Below are positions 1 through 5,895 of a stretch of 7,487 nucleotides of DNA, in pieces. Under the pieces are notes generated by a model. That model was not told the DNA's origin and did not search any database. It saw nothing but the letters and a program-made list of their open reading frames with translations. Position numbers and translations under genes: made by a program. The DNA comes from Chloroflexota bacterium. GTDB lineage: Bacteria > Chloroflexota > FW602-bin22 > JAMCYS01. Position 1 is the first letter of the stretch; each line of letters starts with the position of its first letter. The stretch spans positions 1 to 7,487 of the forward strand of contig JAJZQK010000147.1 of the NCBI GenBank assembly GCA_021847625.1, read 5' to 3'.

Positions 1-909
1 AATGGAACCAGCAAGAGGCAAGTGCGAATAATCGGGGAGCACATCGGGGCGGAATTGGCCGACAGGCCGATGGACGTTGGCCGCGATGCTGCCCTGCTCT
101 TCTGCGGTTCAGCGGATGATTTGCCGTTGTCGGCGGGTCTTCTTGATGGCGTCTTCACCGATCCGCCATACTTCGACAACGTGCAGTATGCAGAACTGAT
201 TGATTTCTGCTACGTGTGGCTAAGGCTGGCGCTGGGACCCACGCTCCCACAGTTCCACAGAGACAGCACTCGGGCTGCTCGTGAGTTAACAGGCAACGTT
301 ACTCTTGGTCGCGGCATCGAGCACTTCACACAGGGGCTATCCGATATCTTCGCTCACCTAGCATCGGCCCTGAGACCAGGGGCACCGTTTGTATTCACCT
401 ATCATCACAATGATGCTTCGGCCTATGCGCCGCTGGTTGTAGCCATTCTAGACGCTGGCATGGACTGCACGGCGACGCTGCCAGCACCGGCTGAGATGAG
501 CGCATCGCTTCATATAGCCGGAACGTCGTCGTCCATACTCGACTCCGTTTTCGTGTGCCGAGTCAGTCCAACACAGATCGAGACACGTGGCATTGAGTCA
601 CTCCTTGAAGCCGACATAGTGGCGATGAGAAGGGCGGGGGTCAGGGTCTCGATAGGCGACATACGGTGCCTTGCGGCTGGGCATACAGCAAGAATAGTCA
701 TTAACCGGCTTCGCCCATCTTGGGACGTGACCCTGCCGCTCGCTACACGACTGGGCGCCGTCCGCTTTCTGGCCACCGAAGTCAACAATGAATTCCATAT
801 CGACAACCTGGTCAAGCGAATGTCCGGTGGACCAGTGAGGTCAAATGCCGAGCCATCGAGGGCGTCGCGTAGGGAGCAGATGCCCTTACTGCCTCAACAG
901 GGAGAGTGA
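1..909 (+). CDS. Adenine-specific DNA methyltransferase, COG1743/DUF1156 type (3' part, 5' end outside window)
   Basis: The reading frame is open from the first base, so this is the C-terminal part of a longer protein. The first possible start inside the window, GTG at 22, is not needed. It would methylate the amino group of adenine in DNA using S-adenosylmethionine. The catalytic motif IV DPPY lies at 160-171, followed by FDNVQYAELIDFCYVWLR, the arrangement typical of COG1743 methylases (DPPYxDNVxYAxLxDFxYVWLR). About 80 codons later comes FVFTYHHND, then an A(G/S)TSSSILDSVFVCR segment, also typical of the C-terminal half of the family. Full-length members are usually 800-1000 residues, so the N-terminal DUF1156 region and the SAM-binding motif should lie upstream. 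The stop codon sits only about 20 bases before the ATG of the nuclease-like gene, which suggests one operon. Confident for family, less so for the role in restriction. Confidence 0.85.
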   Translation, partial: NGTSKRQVRIIGEHIGAELADRPMDVGRDAALLFCGSADDLPLSAGLLDGVFTDPPYFDNVQYAELIDFCYVWLRLALGPTLPQFHRDSTRAARELTGNVTLGRGIEHFTQGLSDIFAHLASALRPGAPFVFTYHHNDASAYAPLVVAILDAGMDCTATLPAPAEMSASLHIAGTSSSILDSVFVCRVSPTQIETRGIESLLEADIVAMRRAGVRVSIGDIRCLAAGHTARIVINRLRPSWDVTLPLATRLGAVRFLATEVNNEFHIDNLVKRMSGGPVRSNAEPSRASRREQMPLLPQQGE

Positions 910-929
910 CGGGAGAGTGGGGCCACATT

Positions 930-1988
930 ATGACGAAGCCGTTTGAGGTAGGACTGGAGTATCTGACGGACCATCTTGAGGAGATGGTAAATGAAGTCTT
1001 CGCTGACCTTCAGTCTCAGTTTCTCGTTCTGCCAAAAGGCAACAACTTTGTCGAATATGCGAACTTCGAAGAGGCCTACGAGGTTCTTAAACGGCATACT
1101 TCTGCGTTCACCGCTCTCACAGAATCGAAGGTGCGGGCAGCCCTCAGAGAGGATAGCCTTGCCCTCATCGTGTTACGGTCGATACTCGGCATGTCACCGC
1201 CCGAATGGGCTGAATTGGCACGAAGCGAGGGTGCTAGTGACGTGGACACGGGCGCAGCCAGGAACCTTGAGGCGCAGTGCCGAAAACGACCCACTTACCT
1301 AGCGCAACTGTTTAGCCGTGGAAATGGCAAGACCCTGGAGCGAGTCAATGCGCTCGTTTCGGTTGCGGTTAAGTACATCGTTCGGGGCGCACCGGCGCGC
1401 AGCTCCGAGACCGTTCATAGGCTTGACAAGGCCGACACGGTGCATGGGCTGAAGTCGGTTGAGTACGTGGCATCACAACGCGTTCCGTATGCGATGCTGT
1501 TGTATGAACGCTATCTAGGCCGTCCTTTTGCCACTCATCGGGATGCGGTGTCTGAGTTGGTAGGGGAGATAATGGAGAACACAATAGCGAAACGACTAGA
1601 CGAATTCGAAATATCCTACTACAGAACCCAGCGTGGACGTGCAATACCTGGGTACGCGCAGGCGGCCGATTTCTACGTGCCAGACGAATACCGGCCGGAG
1701 GTGCAAATTGAAGCCAAGATGGCATCCGATGATGGCACGGCTCGGGACAAGGTTGCGCGAATTCTCCGTCTTGCCCAGATGCGTGACGAGAGAATAAGGC
1801 GCGGTGAATCGGGCTTCGAATTGATTGCCTGCATAGATGGCCGGGGTTTTGGAGTACGTCGCGAAGATATGCGTAGCATCCTGCTGGCGTTCGCGGGGAA
1901 GGTGTTTACCCTAGAGACGCTGGACCAACTAATAGAGCAGACAAGCCTCAAGTCCTTCGTGACAGCGAAACCGTCTCTGCGTGAATGA
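930..1988 (+). CDS. Putative PD-(D/E)XK restriction endonuclease partner of the methyltransferase
   Basis: Starting at ATG 930 the protein has 352 residues. A GTG at 906 overlaps the methyltransferase stop (GTGA) but has AGGGAG only one base away, too close to act as a ribosome site, so I prefer 930; even there the Shine-Dalgarno sequence is weak. The C-terminal third carries a PD-(D/E)XK nuclease signature: AADFYVPD with Asp247, then VQIEAK with Glu261 and Lys263, preceded by a helix containing GEIMENTIAKRL that could supply a further acidic residue. The segment after it (DDGTARDKVARI) resembles the polar stretch behind the active site in restriction enzymes. The N-terminal 180 residues are helical and not recognised; they may bind DNA or the methylase. 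Adjacency to a DNA methylase makes cleavage of unmethylated DNA the likely role. Codons are less GC-rich than in the partition genes, in keeping with transfer. The exact family is not recognised. Confidence 0.7.
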   Translation: MTKPFEVGLEYLTDHLEEMVNEVFADLQSQFLVLPKGNNFVEYANFEEAYEVLKRHTSAFTALTESKVRAALREDSLALIVLRSILGMSPPEWAELARSEGASDVDTGAARNLEAQCRKRPTYLAQLFSRGNGKTLERVNALVSVAVKYIVRGAPARSSETVHRLDKADTVHGLKSVEYVASQRVPYAMLLYERYLGRPFATHRDAVSELVGEIMENTIAKRLDEFEISYYRTQRGRAIPGYAQAADFYVPDEYRPEVQIEAKMASDDGTARDKVARILRLAQMRDERIRRGESGFELIACIDGRGFGVRREDMRSILLAFAGKVFTLETLDQLIEQTSLKSFVTAKPSLRE

Positions 1989-2138
1989 ATTACCCGTAGA
2001 CGGGGCCCTCTGACAAGTGGGAGAGTCCCCAAAGGGTCCGTGCCACTTTCGTGACACTCTCGCGGTCGAGGGTGCCGGGGTGCCTCCGAGACCGCGAGTT
2101 CATATGTAGGGCCAGGTGAAGCCCTTGAAAACGACGAG
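1989..2138. other. Convergent spacer with two hairpins between the nuclease gene and ssrA
   Basis: No gene is seen here. Just after the nuclease stop there is an imperfect hairpin made of GGGG/CCCC and CTCT/AGAG elements (about 2002-2032). A stronger one follows at 2059-2098: a perfect 9-bp stem, CTCGCGGTC (2059-2067) with GACCGCGAG (2090-2098), extended inside by GAGG (2068-2071) with CCTC (2083-2086). Neither is followed by a U-rich tract, so they are at best factor-dependent or unusual terminators for the methylase-nuclease operon. If an island is integrated in ssrA, this spacer would contain its end. Confidence 0.45.
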
Positions 2139-2160
2139 CGCCGTCCCTTGCGAGACGGCG
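2128..2160 (-). terminator. Possible intrinsic terminator of ssrA
   Basis: Read on the minus strand, a perfect 7-bp stem CGCCGTC / GACGGCG (2154-2160 with 2139-2145, 8-base loop) starts five bases after the mature tmRNA 3' end. A run of four T follows, about eight bases from the stem. The position is right for ssrA, but the late and short U tract makes it weak. Confidence 0.4.
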
Positions 2161-2164
2161 TTGA

Positions 2165-2520
2165 TGGTGGAGATGGGGGGAATCGAACCCCCGTCCAAAG
2201 AAAGCGACCCGGGATTTGCTACAAGCTTAGCCGGCGTTTTGATGTCGCGTGCTGCGCCTTCGCCGACAAAGTCGCCTCACGCCAGCTGATTGGTCTTTGA
2301 CAGGCTACACCAGCAAATTACCTATCGCACTCCGACTTTGTAGCGCCCACTCCCGACCCGCCGGAGTTGGGTCGAGGTGAACGTAGCGACCTAAATTAGG
2401 CTGCTAGAGCGTACTGATTGTTGCCAGTTACTGGCTTGCCACTTGTTTAACGAGAAGACTAGTGGCACCTCGGCTTGCAATCCTCGCAGCCACCATTCCC
2501 TGTCGAAACCTAGCATCCCC
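2165..2520 (-). ncRNA. ssrA: Transfer-messenger RNA (tmRNA, ssrA)
   Basis: This RNA rescues ribosomes stalled on broken mRNAs: charged with alanine and carried by SmpB it enters the A site, then serves as template for a degradation tag. On the minus strand the 5' end GGGGATG (2520-2514) pairs with CATCTCC near the 3' end, including the G3-U wobble that identifies tmRNA to alanyl-tRNA synthetase. CCA is encoded, ending at 2165. The T arm is GGGGG-TTCGATT-CCCCC (about 2173-2190). The tag frame ends in YALAA-stop, and the resume codon follows a UAACU element of the expected kind. The length of 356 bases is normal for a one-piece tmRNA. It lies 28 bases downstream of smpB on the same strand, so co-transcription followed by RNase P cleavage is possible. 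Identification is very firm. Confidence 0.96.
2396..2425 (-). other. tmRNA tag reading frame, predicted peptide GNNQYALAA
   Basis: Within ssrA, codons GGC AAC AAT CAG TAC GCT CTA GCA GCC are followed by TAA. The preceding bases TAACT fit the conserved U(-5) A(-4) pattern upstream of resume codons, so Gly is taken as the first encoded residue after the alanine donated by tmRNA. The ALAA end is the known degron read by ClpXP-type proteases. Confidence 0.88.
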
Positions 2521-2534
2521 AGAGAACGATGCTC

Positions 2535-2562
2535 GTCCTATTCAGCTGTTAACGTTGCGCAA
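2535..2562 (-). promoter_or_regulatory. Weak promoter candidate for ssrA inside the smpB 3' end
   Basis: On the minus strand TTGCGC (2562-2557) is followed after 16 bases by TAGGAC (2540-2535), only three matches to TATAAT. Start would be near 2528, eight bases before the mature 5' end. The -35-like element is part of a perfect 14-bp palindrome (2552-2565) that also encodes the last residues of SmpB. Weak; read-through from smpB is an equally good explanation for ssrA expression. Confidence 0.25.
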
Positions 2563-3007
2563 CGTGGCGTTCCATCTCACGTTGCGCTTCTCGCTCGGCC
2601 AAGGCCTCCCGTTTGTCGTAGGTCTTGCGGCCCCGAGCGACGGCCAATTCGATCTTGGCGAAGCTGTCCTTCAAGTACAGCTTCGTCGGAACGAGCGTGA
2701 AACCCTTTTCGTTCGCCTTGCGAGCCAGCTGCCGGATCTCATTCCTATGCAGCAGAAGCTTCCGCGGGCGATCGGGGTCGTGATTGTACCGCGTCCCCGG
2801 ATCGTAGGCGGCGATGTGCGAGTTCAGCAACCAAACCTCGCCATCCTCTACCCGAGCGTAGGAGTCGCGCAAGTTAACGCGGCCGGCGCGCACGGATTTT
2901 ATCTCCGTGCCCGTGAGCACTAGGCCCGCCTCCATTACTTCGTCGATGAAGTAATCGTGGTAGGCTTTCCGGTTGTTCGCGATCACTCGTTCCGTCTCTT
3001 TGGTCAT
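2549..3007 (-). CDS. smpB: SsrA-binding protein SmpB
   Basis: SmpB binds the tRNA-like domain of tmRNA and mimics the codon-anticodon part of a tRNA in the decoding centre; it is essential for trans-translation. The 152-residue product has the family length and landmarks: [15 protein letters not shown] near the N-terminus, [18 protein letters not shown] at about 33-50, [24 protein letters not shown] (about 64-87) and the basic tail from about residue 125 ([10 protein letters not shown]) that reaches the decoding site. An in-frame TAA lies three codons upstream of the ATG, and the N-terminus matches the family, so the start is well fixed. There is no Shine-Dalgarno sequence; the promoter -10 is five bases from the ATG, so the mRNA is predicted to be leaderless. 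It sits directly upstream of ssrA. Confidence 0.97.
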   Translation of the reverse strand: MTKETERVIANNRKAYHDYFIDEVMEAGLVLTGTEIKSVRAGRVNLRDSYARVEDGEVWLLNSHIAAYDPGTRYNHDPDRPRKLLLHRNEIRQLARKANEKGFTLVPTKLYLKDSFAKIELAVARGRKTYDKREALAEREAQREMERHVAQR

Positions 3008-3012
3008 AGCAG

Positions 3013-3041
3013 ATTATACATTTTCCTCGGCGTCCGCGCAA
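3013..3041 (-). promoter_or_regulatory. smpB promoter, predicted to give a leaderless transcript
   Basis: On the minus strand TTGCGC (3041-3036) and a perfect TATAAT (3018-3013) are separated by 17 bases. Only CTGCT separates the -10 box from the smpB ATG at 3007, so transcription should begin at or within a base or two of the A of the start codon. Confidence 0.72.
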
Positions 3042-3166
3042 ATGCCACGGCGCCGTGTTCGCCGAATTGCCTGGTTTGTTATGGCCAGGCTTGCCCCGGG
3101 CTAATCCGGCCCCGCAGGGGGCGCGATTGCAGTTCAGCCCGAGAGGCAGCGGTCGCCGTCCTGCGT
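3019..3166 (-). other. ctpA-smpB intergenic stretch with small hairpins
   Basis: No gene is seen. Two short dyads occur: GCCTGG/CCAGGC (3069-3074 with 3085-3090, 10-base loop) and CCCC-GCA-GGGG (3110-3120). Neither has a T run on the minus strand, so a terminator for ctpA is not demonstrated. The left end of the stretch holds the smpB promoter. Confidence 0.35.
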
Positions 3167-4438
3167 CTAGGATAGGGCAGTGACCGCGACCGGCGTGGGC
3201 TGCACCGGCGCGCTCCAGACCCGATTCGGCTTCAACTCCTCCATCGCCTGTTGTAGTTGAACGTCCTCGCTTTGACTACTCGGCGGTGTGTCGGGCCCGG
3301 CGACCACGCTGTCTGGTTCCAGGCCCTCGTTATGGATCTCTCGCCCGTTGGGCGTCAGCCAGTGGGCCACGGTGATGCGAAGACTCGAATCGTCGCTCAG
3401 GGTGTGGATCTTCTGGACCGACCCCTTGCCGAACGTCTTCTCCCCCACCAACTTCGCGCGCCCGTAGTCCTGCAAGGCGCCGGCCACGATCTCGGAGGCG
3501 CTGGCACTGCCGCCGTTGACGAGGACGACCATAGGCTTGTCCTTGAAGAGGCCGCCCGATTTGACCTGATGGGCCTGCCGATCGCCCGTGCGCTCCTGCT
3601 GGTACACCACCACGCCACTATCCAGGAACTGGCTGGTCACATCCACCGCGACCTCCAGGTAGCCGCCAGGGTTGTTGCGGAGGTCCAGGATGAGGGCGTT
3701 TGCCTTCTGGTCCCTGATCTCTCGCAGGGCCGTCTCCACGTCCTTGCTGATGTCGCCGAAGCTCGTGATTCGTAGGTAGGCGATCGCGTCGGGTAGCATC
3801 TCCCAGAGCACGTGCGTTACCTTGATCTCGTCGCGGGCGACCGTAACCTCGAACGGCTCGGGCGTGCCCTCACGCACGATGGTAAGGACGACCGTGCTGC
3901 CGCGGGGTCCGCGGATCATCGCCACGGCGTCGGTAACGGCTAGCCCTTCCGTCGGTTTGCCGTCGACGTGCGACACGTTATCGCCGGGCCGCAATCCCGC
4001 CTGTTCGGCCGGCGAGTCACGCATCGGCGAGACAATGATGAGTTTGCCGTCCTTCATCTCCACTTCGGCGCCGATCCCCTCGAACCTGCCCGAGAGGTCC
4101 TCTTGCTGCATCTCCGCCTGGCGAGGGGTGGCGAAGTTCGTGTACGGATCGCCCAGCGAGTCGAGCATCCCCCTGATTGCGCCGTAGACCGGCTCCTCGG
4201 TATCGAGAACATCGCCGTCGTAGTATTCCTTTTCGACCAGCTTGACGGCCTCGTCGAGGAGCGCGAACCTGTCCTCGAACGTCACCGTTGAACCGGGCGT
4301 GGGAATCTCGGCCGGGCCGCTAGTTGGCTGGGCGACGGCCAGGGAATTGCCGGCGGCGACGAACCCCGCCGTGAACGAGCCGGTGATGACGAGTATGGAA
4401 AGCAGGAAAGCAAGCACTACGCGCGTGTGGGTGGGCAT
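3167..4438 (-). CDS. S41 family C-terminal processing peptidase (CtpA/Prc type)
   Basis: A serine protease that trims or degrades exported proteins from their C-termini. From ATG 4438 the product has 423 residues: a short basic N-terminus, a hydrophobic signal anchor at about 5-30 (VVLAFLLSILVITGSFTAGF), a helical region, a PDZ domain at about 115-200 that presents substrate C-termini (GIGAEVEMKDGKLIIVSP..SPAEQAGLRPGD), and the S41 core. The catalytic pair is visible: Ser313 in NGGSASASEI and Lys338 in EKTFGKGSVQ, with the 25-residue spacing known from E. coli Prc. DLRNNPGGYL (about 252-261) is also a family landmark. The start at 4438 has AAAGGAG 10 bases upstream and places the membrane segment at the N-terminus; a longer frame from 4495 has no ribosome site. 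It acts outside the membrane. It is divergent from parA, with no evident functional link. Confidence 0.93.
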   Translation of the reverse strand: MPTHTRVVLAFLLSILVITGSFTAGFVAAGNSLAVAQPTSGPAEIPTPGSTVTFEDRFALLDEAVKLVEKEYYDGDVLDTEEPVYGAIRGMLDSLGDPYTNFATPRQAEMQQEDLSGRFEGIGAEVEMKDGKLIIVSPMRDSPAEQAGLRPGDNVSHVDGKPTEGLAVTDAVAMIRGPRGSTVVLTIVREGTPEPFEVTVARDEIKVTHVLWEMLPDAIAYLRITSFGDISKDVETALREIRDQKANALILDLRNNPGGYLEVAVDVTSQFLDSGVVVYQQERTGDRQAHQVKSGGLFKDKPMVVLVNGGSASASEIVAGALQDYGRAKLVGEKTFGKGSVQKIHTLSDDSSLRITVAHWLTPNGREIHNEGLEPDSVVAGPDTPPSSQSEDVQLQQAMEELKPNRVWSAPVQPTPVAVTALS

Positions 4439-4448
4439 CGACTGGGCG

Positions 4449-4455
4449 CTCCTTT
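4449..4455 (-). promoter_or_regulatory. ctpA ribosome binding site
   Basis: On the minus strand AAAGGAG lies 10 bases before ATG 4438. It decides the start in favour of 4438 over the in-frame ATG at 4495, which has no such site. Confidence 0.7.
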
Positions 4456-4522
4456 CTCTGACGCGGGGCAAACCGGATGCCAGGCGACGGACCATATGTA
4501 AGGTTACCGCCGGGGCGCCTGC

Positions 4523-4551
4523 ATTGTATCATCGCACCATGGGCGGCGCAA
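4523..4551 (-). promoter_or_regulatory. ctpA promoter with extended -10
   Basis: On the minus strand TTGCGC (4551-4546), a 17-base spacer ending in TGA, then TACAAT (4528-4523). The TG one base before the -10 box is the extended -10 element. Predicted start near 4516 gives a leader of about 78 bases to ATG 4438. The -35 hexamer is identical to that of smpB. Confidence 0.65.
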
Positions 4552-4609
4552 GATGAGAAACGGGCGATGAGAAGGTTGGAAAACAAGCCAAGAACCCCCG
4601 AGCAATGGC

Positions 4610-4638
4610 TTGACAGGCCTGCTCTCCCTGCTTACAAT
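4610..4638 (+). promoter_or_regulatory. parA operon promoter, near-consensus sigma70 type
   Basis: TTGACA (4610-4615), a 17-base spacer and TACAAT (4633-4638): a perfect -35 and five of six at -10, the strongest promoter in the window. Start is expected near 4644-4645, about 21 bases before ATG 4666. The octamer CTTACAAT occurs both over the -10 box (4631-4638) and again at 4655-4662, a 24-bp direct repeat that could be an operator. Confidence 0.78.
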
Positions 4639-4665
4639 AGCACAGGGTAACAGCCTTACAATCGT

Positions 4666-5463
4666 ATGTCGGAGAATGAGGCCGTGGGGAAGGTTATCGC
4701 GATCGCGAATCAGAAGGGTGGTTCCGGGAAGACCACGACAACACGCTCGCTGGCCGCAGCAATGGTGGAGATGGGGCGGCGGGTTCTGATGGTGGACATG
4801 GACCCTCAGGGCAGCCTGACGGAAGGGTGTGGGGTGAGGCCTTACGAGTTGGACAAGTCGATCTACCACGTCCTCCTCGGGCGCTGCCGCTTGGCCGACG
4901 TGCTGTTGGAGGTCGAGCCGGAGCTCCATCTGGCGCCGACCAACATCCACCTGGCCGCGGCGGAGCTGCAGTTAGTACCGGCGACGCGGCGGGAGGATAA
5001 GCTGCGCCAGGCGCTCGGGCCGTTGCGCGACTATTACGACTATACGCTGATCGATTGCCCGCCGTCCTTCGGCTTGCTGACGGTGAATTCGCTCTCCGCG
5101 GCCGACAGCGTGTTGATCCCGATGACGTGTGACTACTACACGATGTTGGGGGTACGTCTATTGTTGGAGACGGTCGGCGATATCCAGCGGGAGGTGAACC
5201 CATCGCTGACCGTGGAGGGGCTTCTGCCGACGAGATATGACGGGCGCACGCTGCACGCCCGGGAGATTCTCGATCAGACACGGCAAGCGCTGGGCAAGCA
5301 GATGCGGGTTTTCGAAGAGGTTGTCAAAGAGAGTGTGCGCTTCAAAGAGGCACCGATCAAGGCACAATCCATCATGACGTACGCGGCCAACAGTGATGGG
5401 GCGAACGCGTATCGCGAAGTGGCTAGGGAGATAGATAATGGTAAAGCGCGCGCCGGTTCCTGA
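4666..5463 (+). CDS. parA: ParA/Soj-family partition ATPase
   Basis: A deviant-Walker ATPase of the kind that dimerises on ATP, binds nucleoid DNA and is released by its partner protein, which moves or spaces DNA or other cargo. Of 265 residues, the deviant Walker A is KGGSGKTT (17-24, signature Lys17 and Lys22), Walker A' is VDMDPQGS (43-50), and Walker B is LIDCPP with Asp130. The C-terminal run VRFKEAPIKAQSIMTYAANSDGANAYREVAREI is typical of Soj/ParA. There is no N-terminal helix-turn-helix domain, so it is the small or chromosomal type rather than the P1-like form that autoregulates. ATG 4666 has no clear Shine-Dalgarno; an in-frame GTG at 4684 has GGAG 10 bases upstream and would also keep the Walker A motif. 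Its 3' end overlaps the RHH gene by 26 bases. No HTH-type ParB is seen nearby. Confidence 0.9.
   Translation: MSENEAVGKVIAIANQKGGSGKTTTTRSLAAAMVEMGRRVLMVDMDPQGSLTEGCGVRPYELDKSIYHVLLGRCRLADVLLEVEPELHLAPTNIHLAAAELQLVPATRREDKLRQALGPLRDYYDYTLIDCPPSFGLLTVNSLSAADSVLIPMTCDYYTMLGVRLLLETVGDIQREVNPSLTVEGLLPTRYDGRTLHAREILDQTRQALGKQMRVFEEVVKESVRFKEAPIKAQSIMTYAANSDGANAYREVAREIDNGKARAGS
5425..5430 (+). promoter_or_regulatory. Ribosome binding site of the RHH gene inside parA
   Basis: AGGGAG with seven bases to ATG 5438. It lies within the parA coding end and fixes the start of the overlapping gene, pointing to coupled translation and a coordinated ratio of the two proteins. Confidence 0.75.
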
Positions 5464-5776
5464 AGGCAAGTCGATTTTCTTCCGCAGGCCCGATGTGGGG
5501 GGCGCCGGGGGAGTGGAGAACGAGGCTGAGGTAGAAGCGGCTGAAACGAAGCCACAGACCCGACAGTCGGCCATCTTCTTGGAAGAGCGGCATCTGGATT
5601 GGCTGGACGACAAGTGCCGCGAGGCGCGCAAGCAGGGCGGGCGCGCGGTGCGCAAGGCGGCCATAATAAGGGCGTTGATCGACGTGGGCATGGAGGCGCC
5701 TCTGGACCTCACCAACTTGCGGGACGAATACGACCTGCGAGAGCGTCTGCGTCGCAGTCTGCGCGCTCAGCCGTGA
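5438..5776 (+). CDS. Small ribbon-helix-helix protein, likely ParA partner / centromere-binding adaptor
   Basis: The 112-residue product starts with a basic, probably disordered tail (MVKRAPVPEGKSIFFRRP, Arg16-Arg17), then a Gly/Glu-rich linker (21-40). A segment fits the RHH fold: a beta strand RQSAIFLE (42-49), helix A (about 50-65) and helix B VRKAAIIRALIDVGM (71-85). A charged helix ends the protein. RHH proteins dimerise through the strand, which reads the DNA major groove. In plasmid type Ib partition systems (ParA/ParF with ParG, or delta with omega) such a protein, encoded directly after ParA, binds the centromere and uses a basic N-terminal tail to stimulate the ATPase. Order, overlap and architecture all fit that role. 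The 8-bp-pitch arrays downstream are its plausible binding sites. The RHH call rests on pattern reading, not on an alignment; a CopG-like repressor is the alternative. Confidence 0.72.
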   Translation: MVKRAPVPEGKSIFFRRPDVGGAGGVENEAEVEAAETKPQTRQSAIFLEERHLDWLDDKCREARKQGGRAVRKAAIIRALIDVGMEAPLDLTNLRDEYDLRERLRRSLRAQP

Positions 5777-5801
5777 GCCTGATCGAGACGGAACGACAAG
5801 T

Positions 5802-5869
5802 GTATAAGGATACAACCGTATAGTAGTCTAGATGCTATGTGATACTGTTATGGCCCAGTAGGGTGATAC
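5802..5869 (+). repeat. GTAT/ATAC tetramer array on an 8-bp pitch (candidate binding-site array I)
   Basis: Directly after the RHH gene, GTAT at 5802, ATAC at 5810, GTAT at 5818, ATAC at 5842 and ATAC at 5866 all fall in one 8-bp register, and GTCT (5826) and GTAG (5858) are one-mismatch copies in the same register. The first three alternate in orientation with exact 4-bp spacers. It precedes the operon terminator, so it is transcribed with parA and the RHH gene. Proposed as an operator or centromere part for the RHH protein (inference). Confidence 0.6.
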
Positions 5870-5895
5870 AACCTCAGGGGCTCTAGACGCGAGAG

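Noticed and set aside
906..929. GTG at 906 as start of the nuclease gene
   Set aside because: The GTGA overlap is attractive, but AGGGAG is only one base from it; ATG 930 is preferred, though the point is not settled.
3257..3775. 172-codon plus-strand frame
   Set aside because: Lies antisense inside the S41 protease gene, whose catalytic motifs fix the true frame.
4504..5281. Minus-strand frames of 148 and 195 codons opposite parA
   Set aside because: Shadows of the parA reading frame; Arg/Pro/Ser-rich with no motif.
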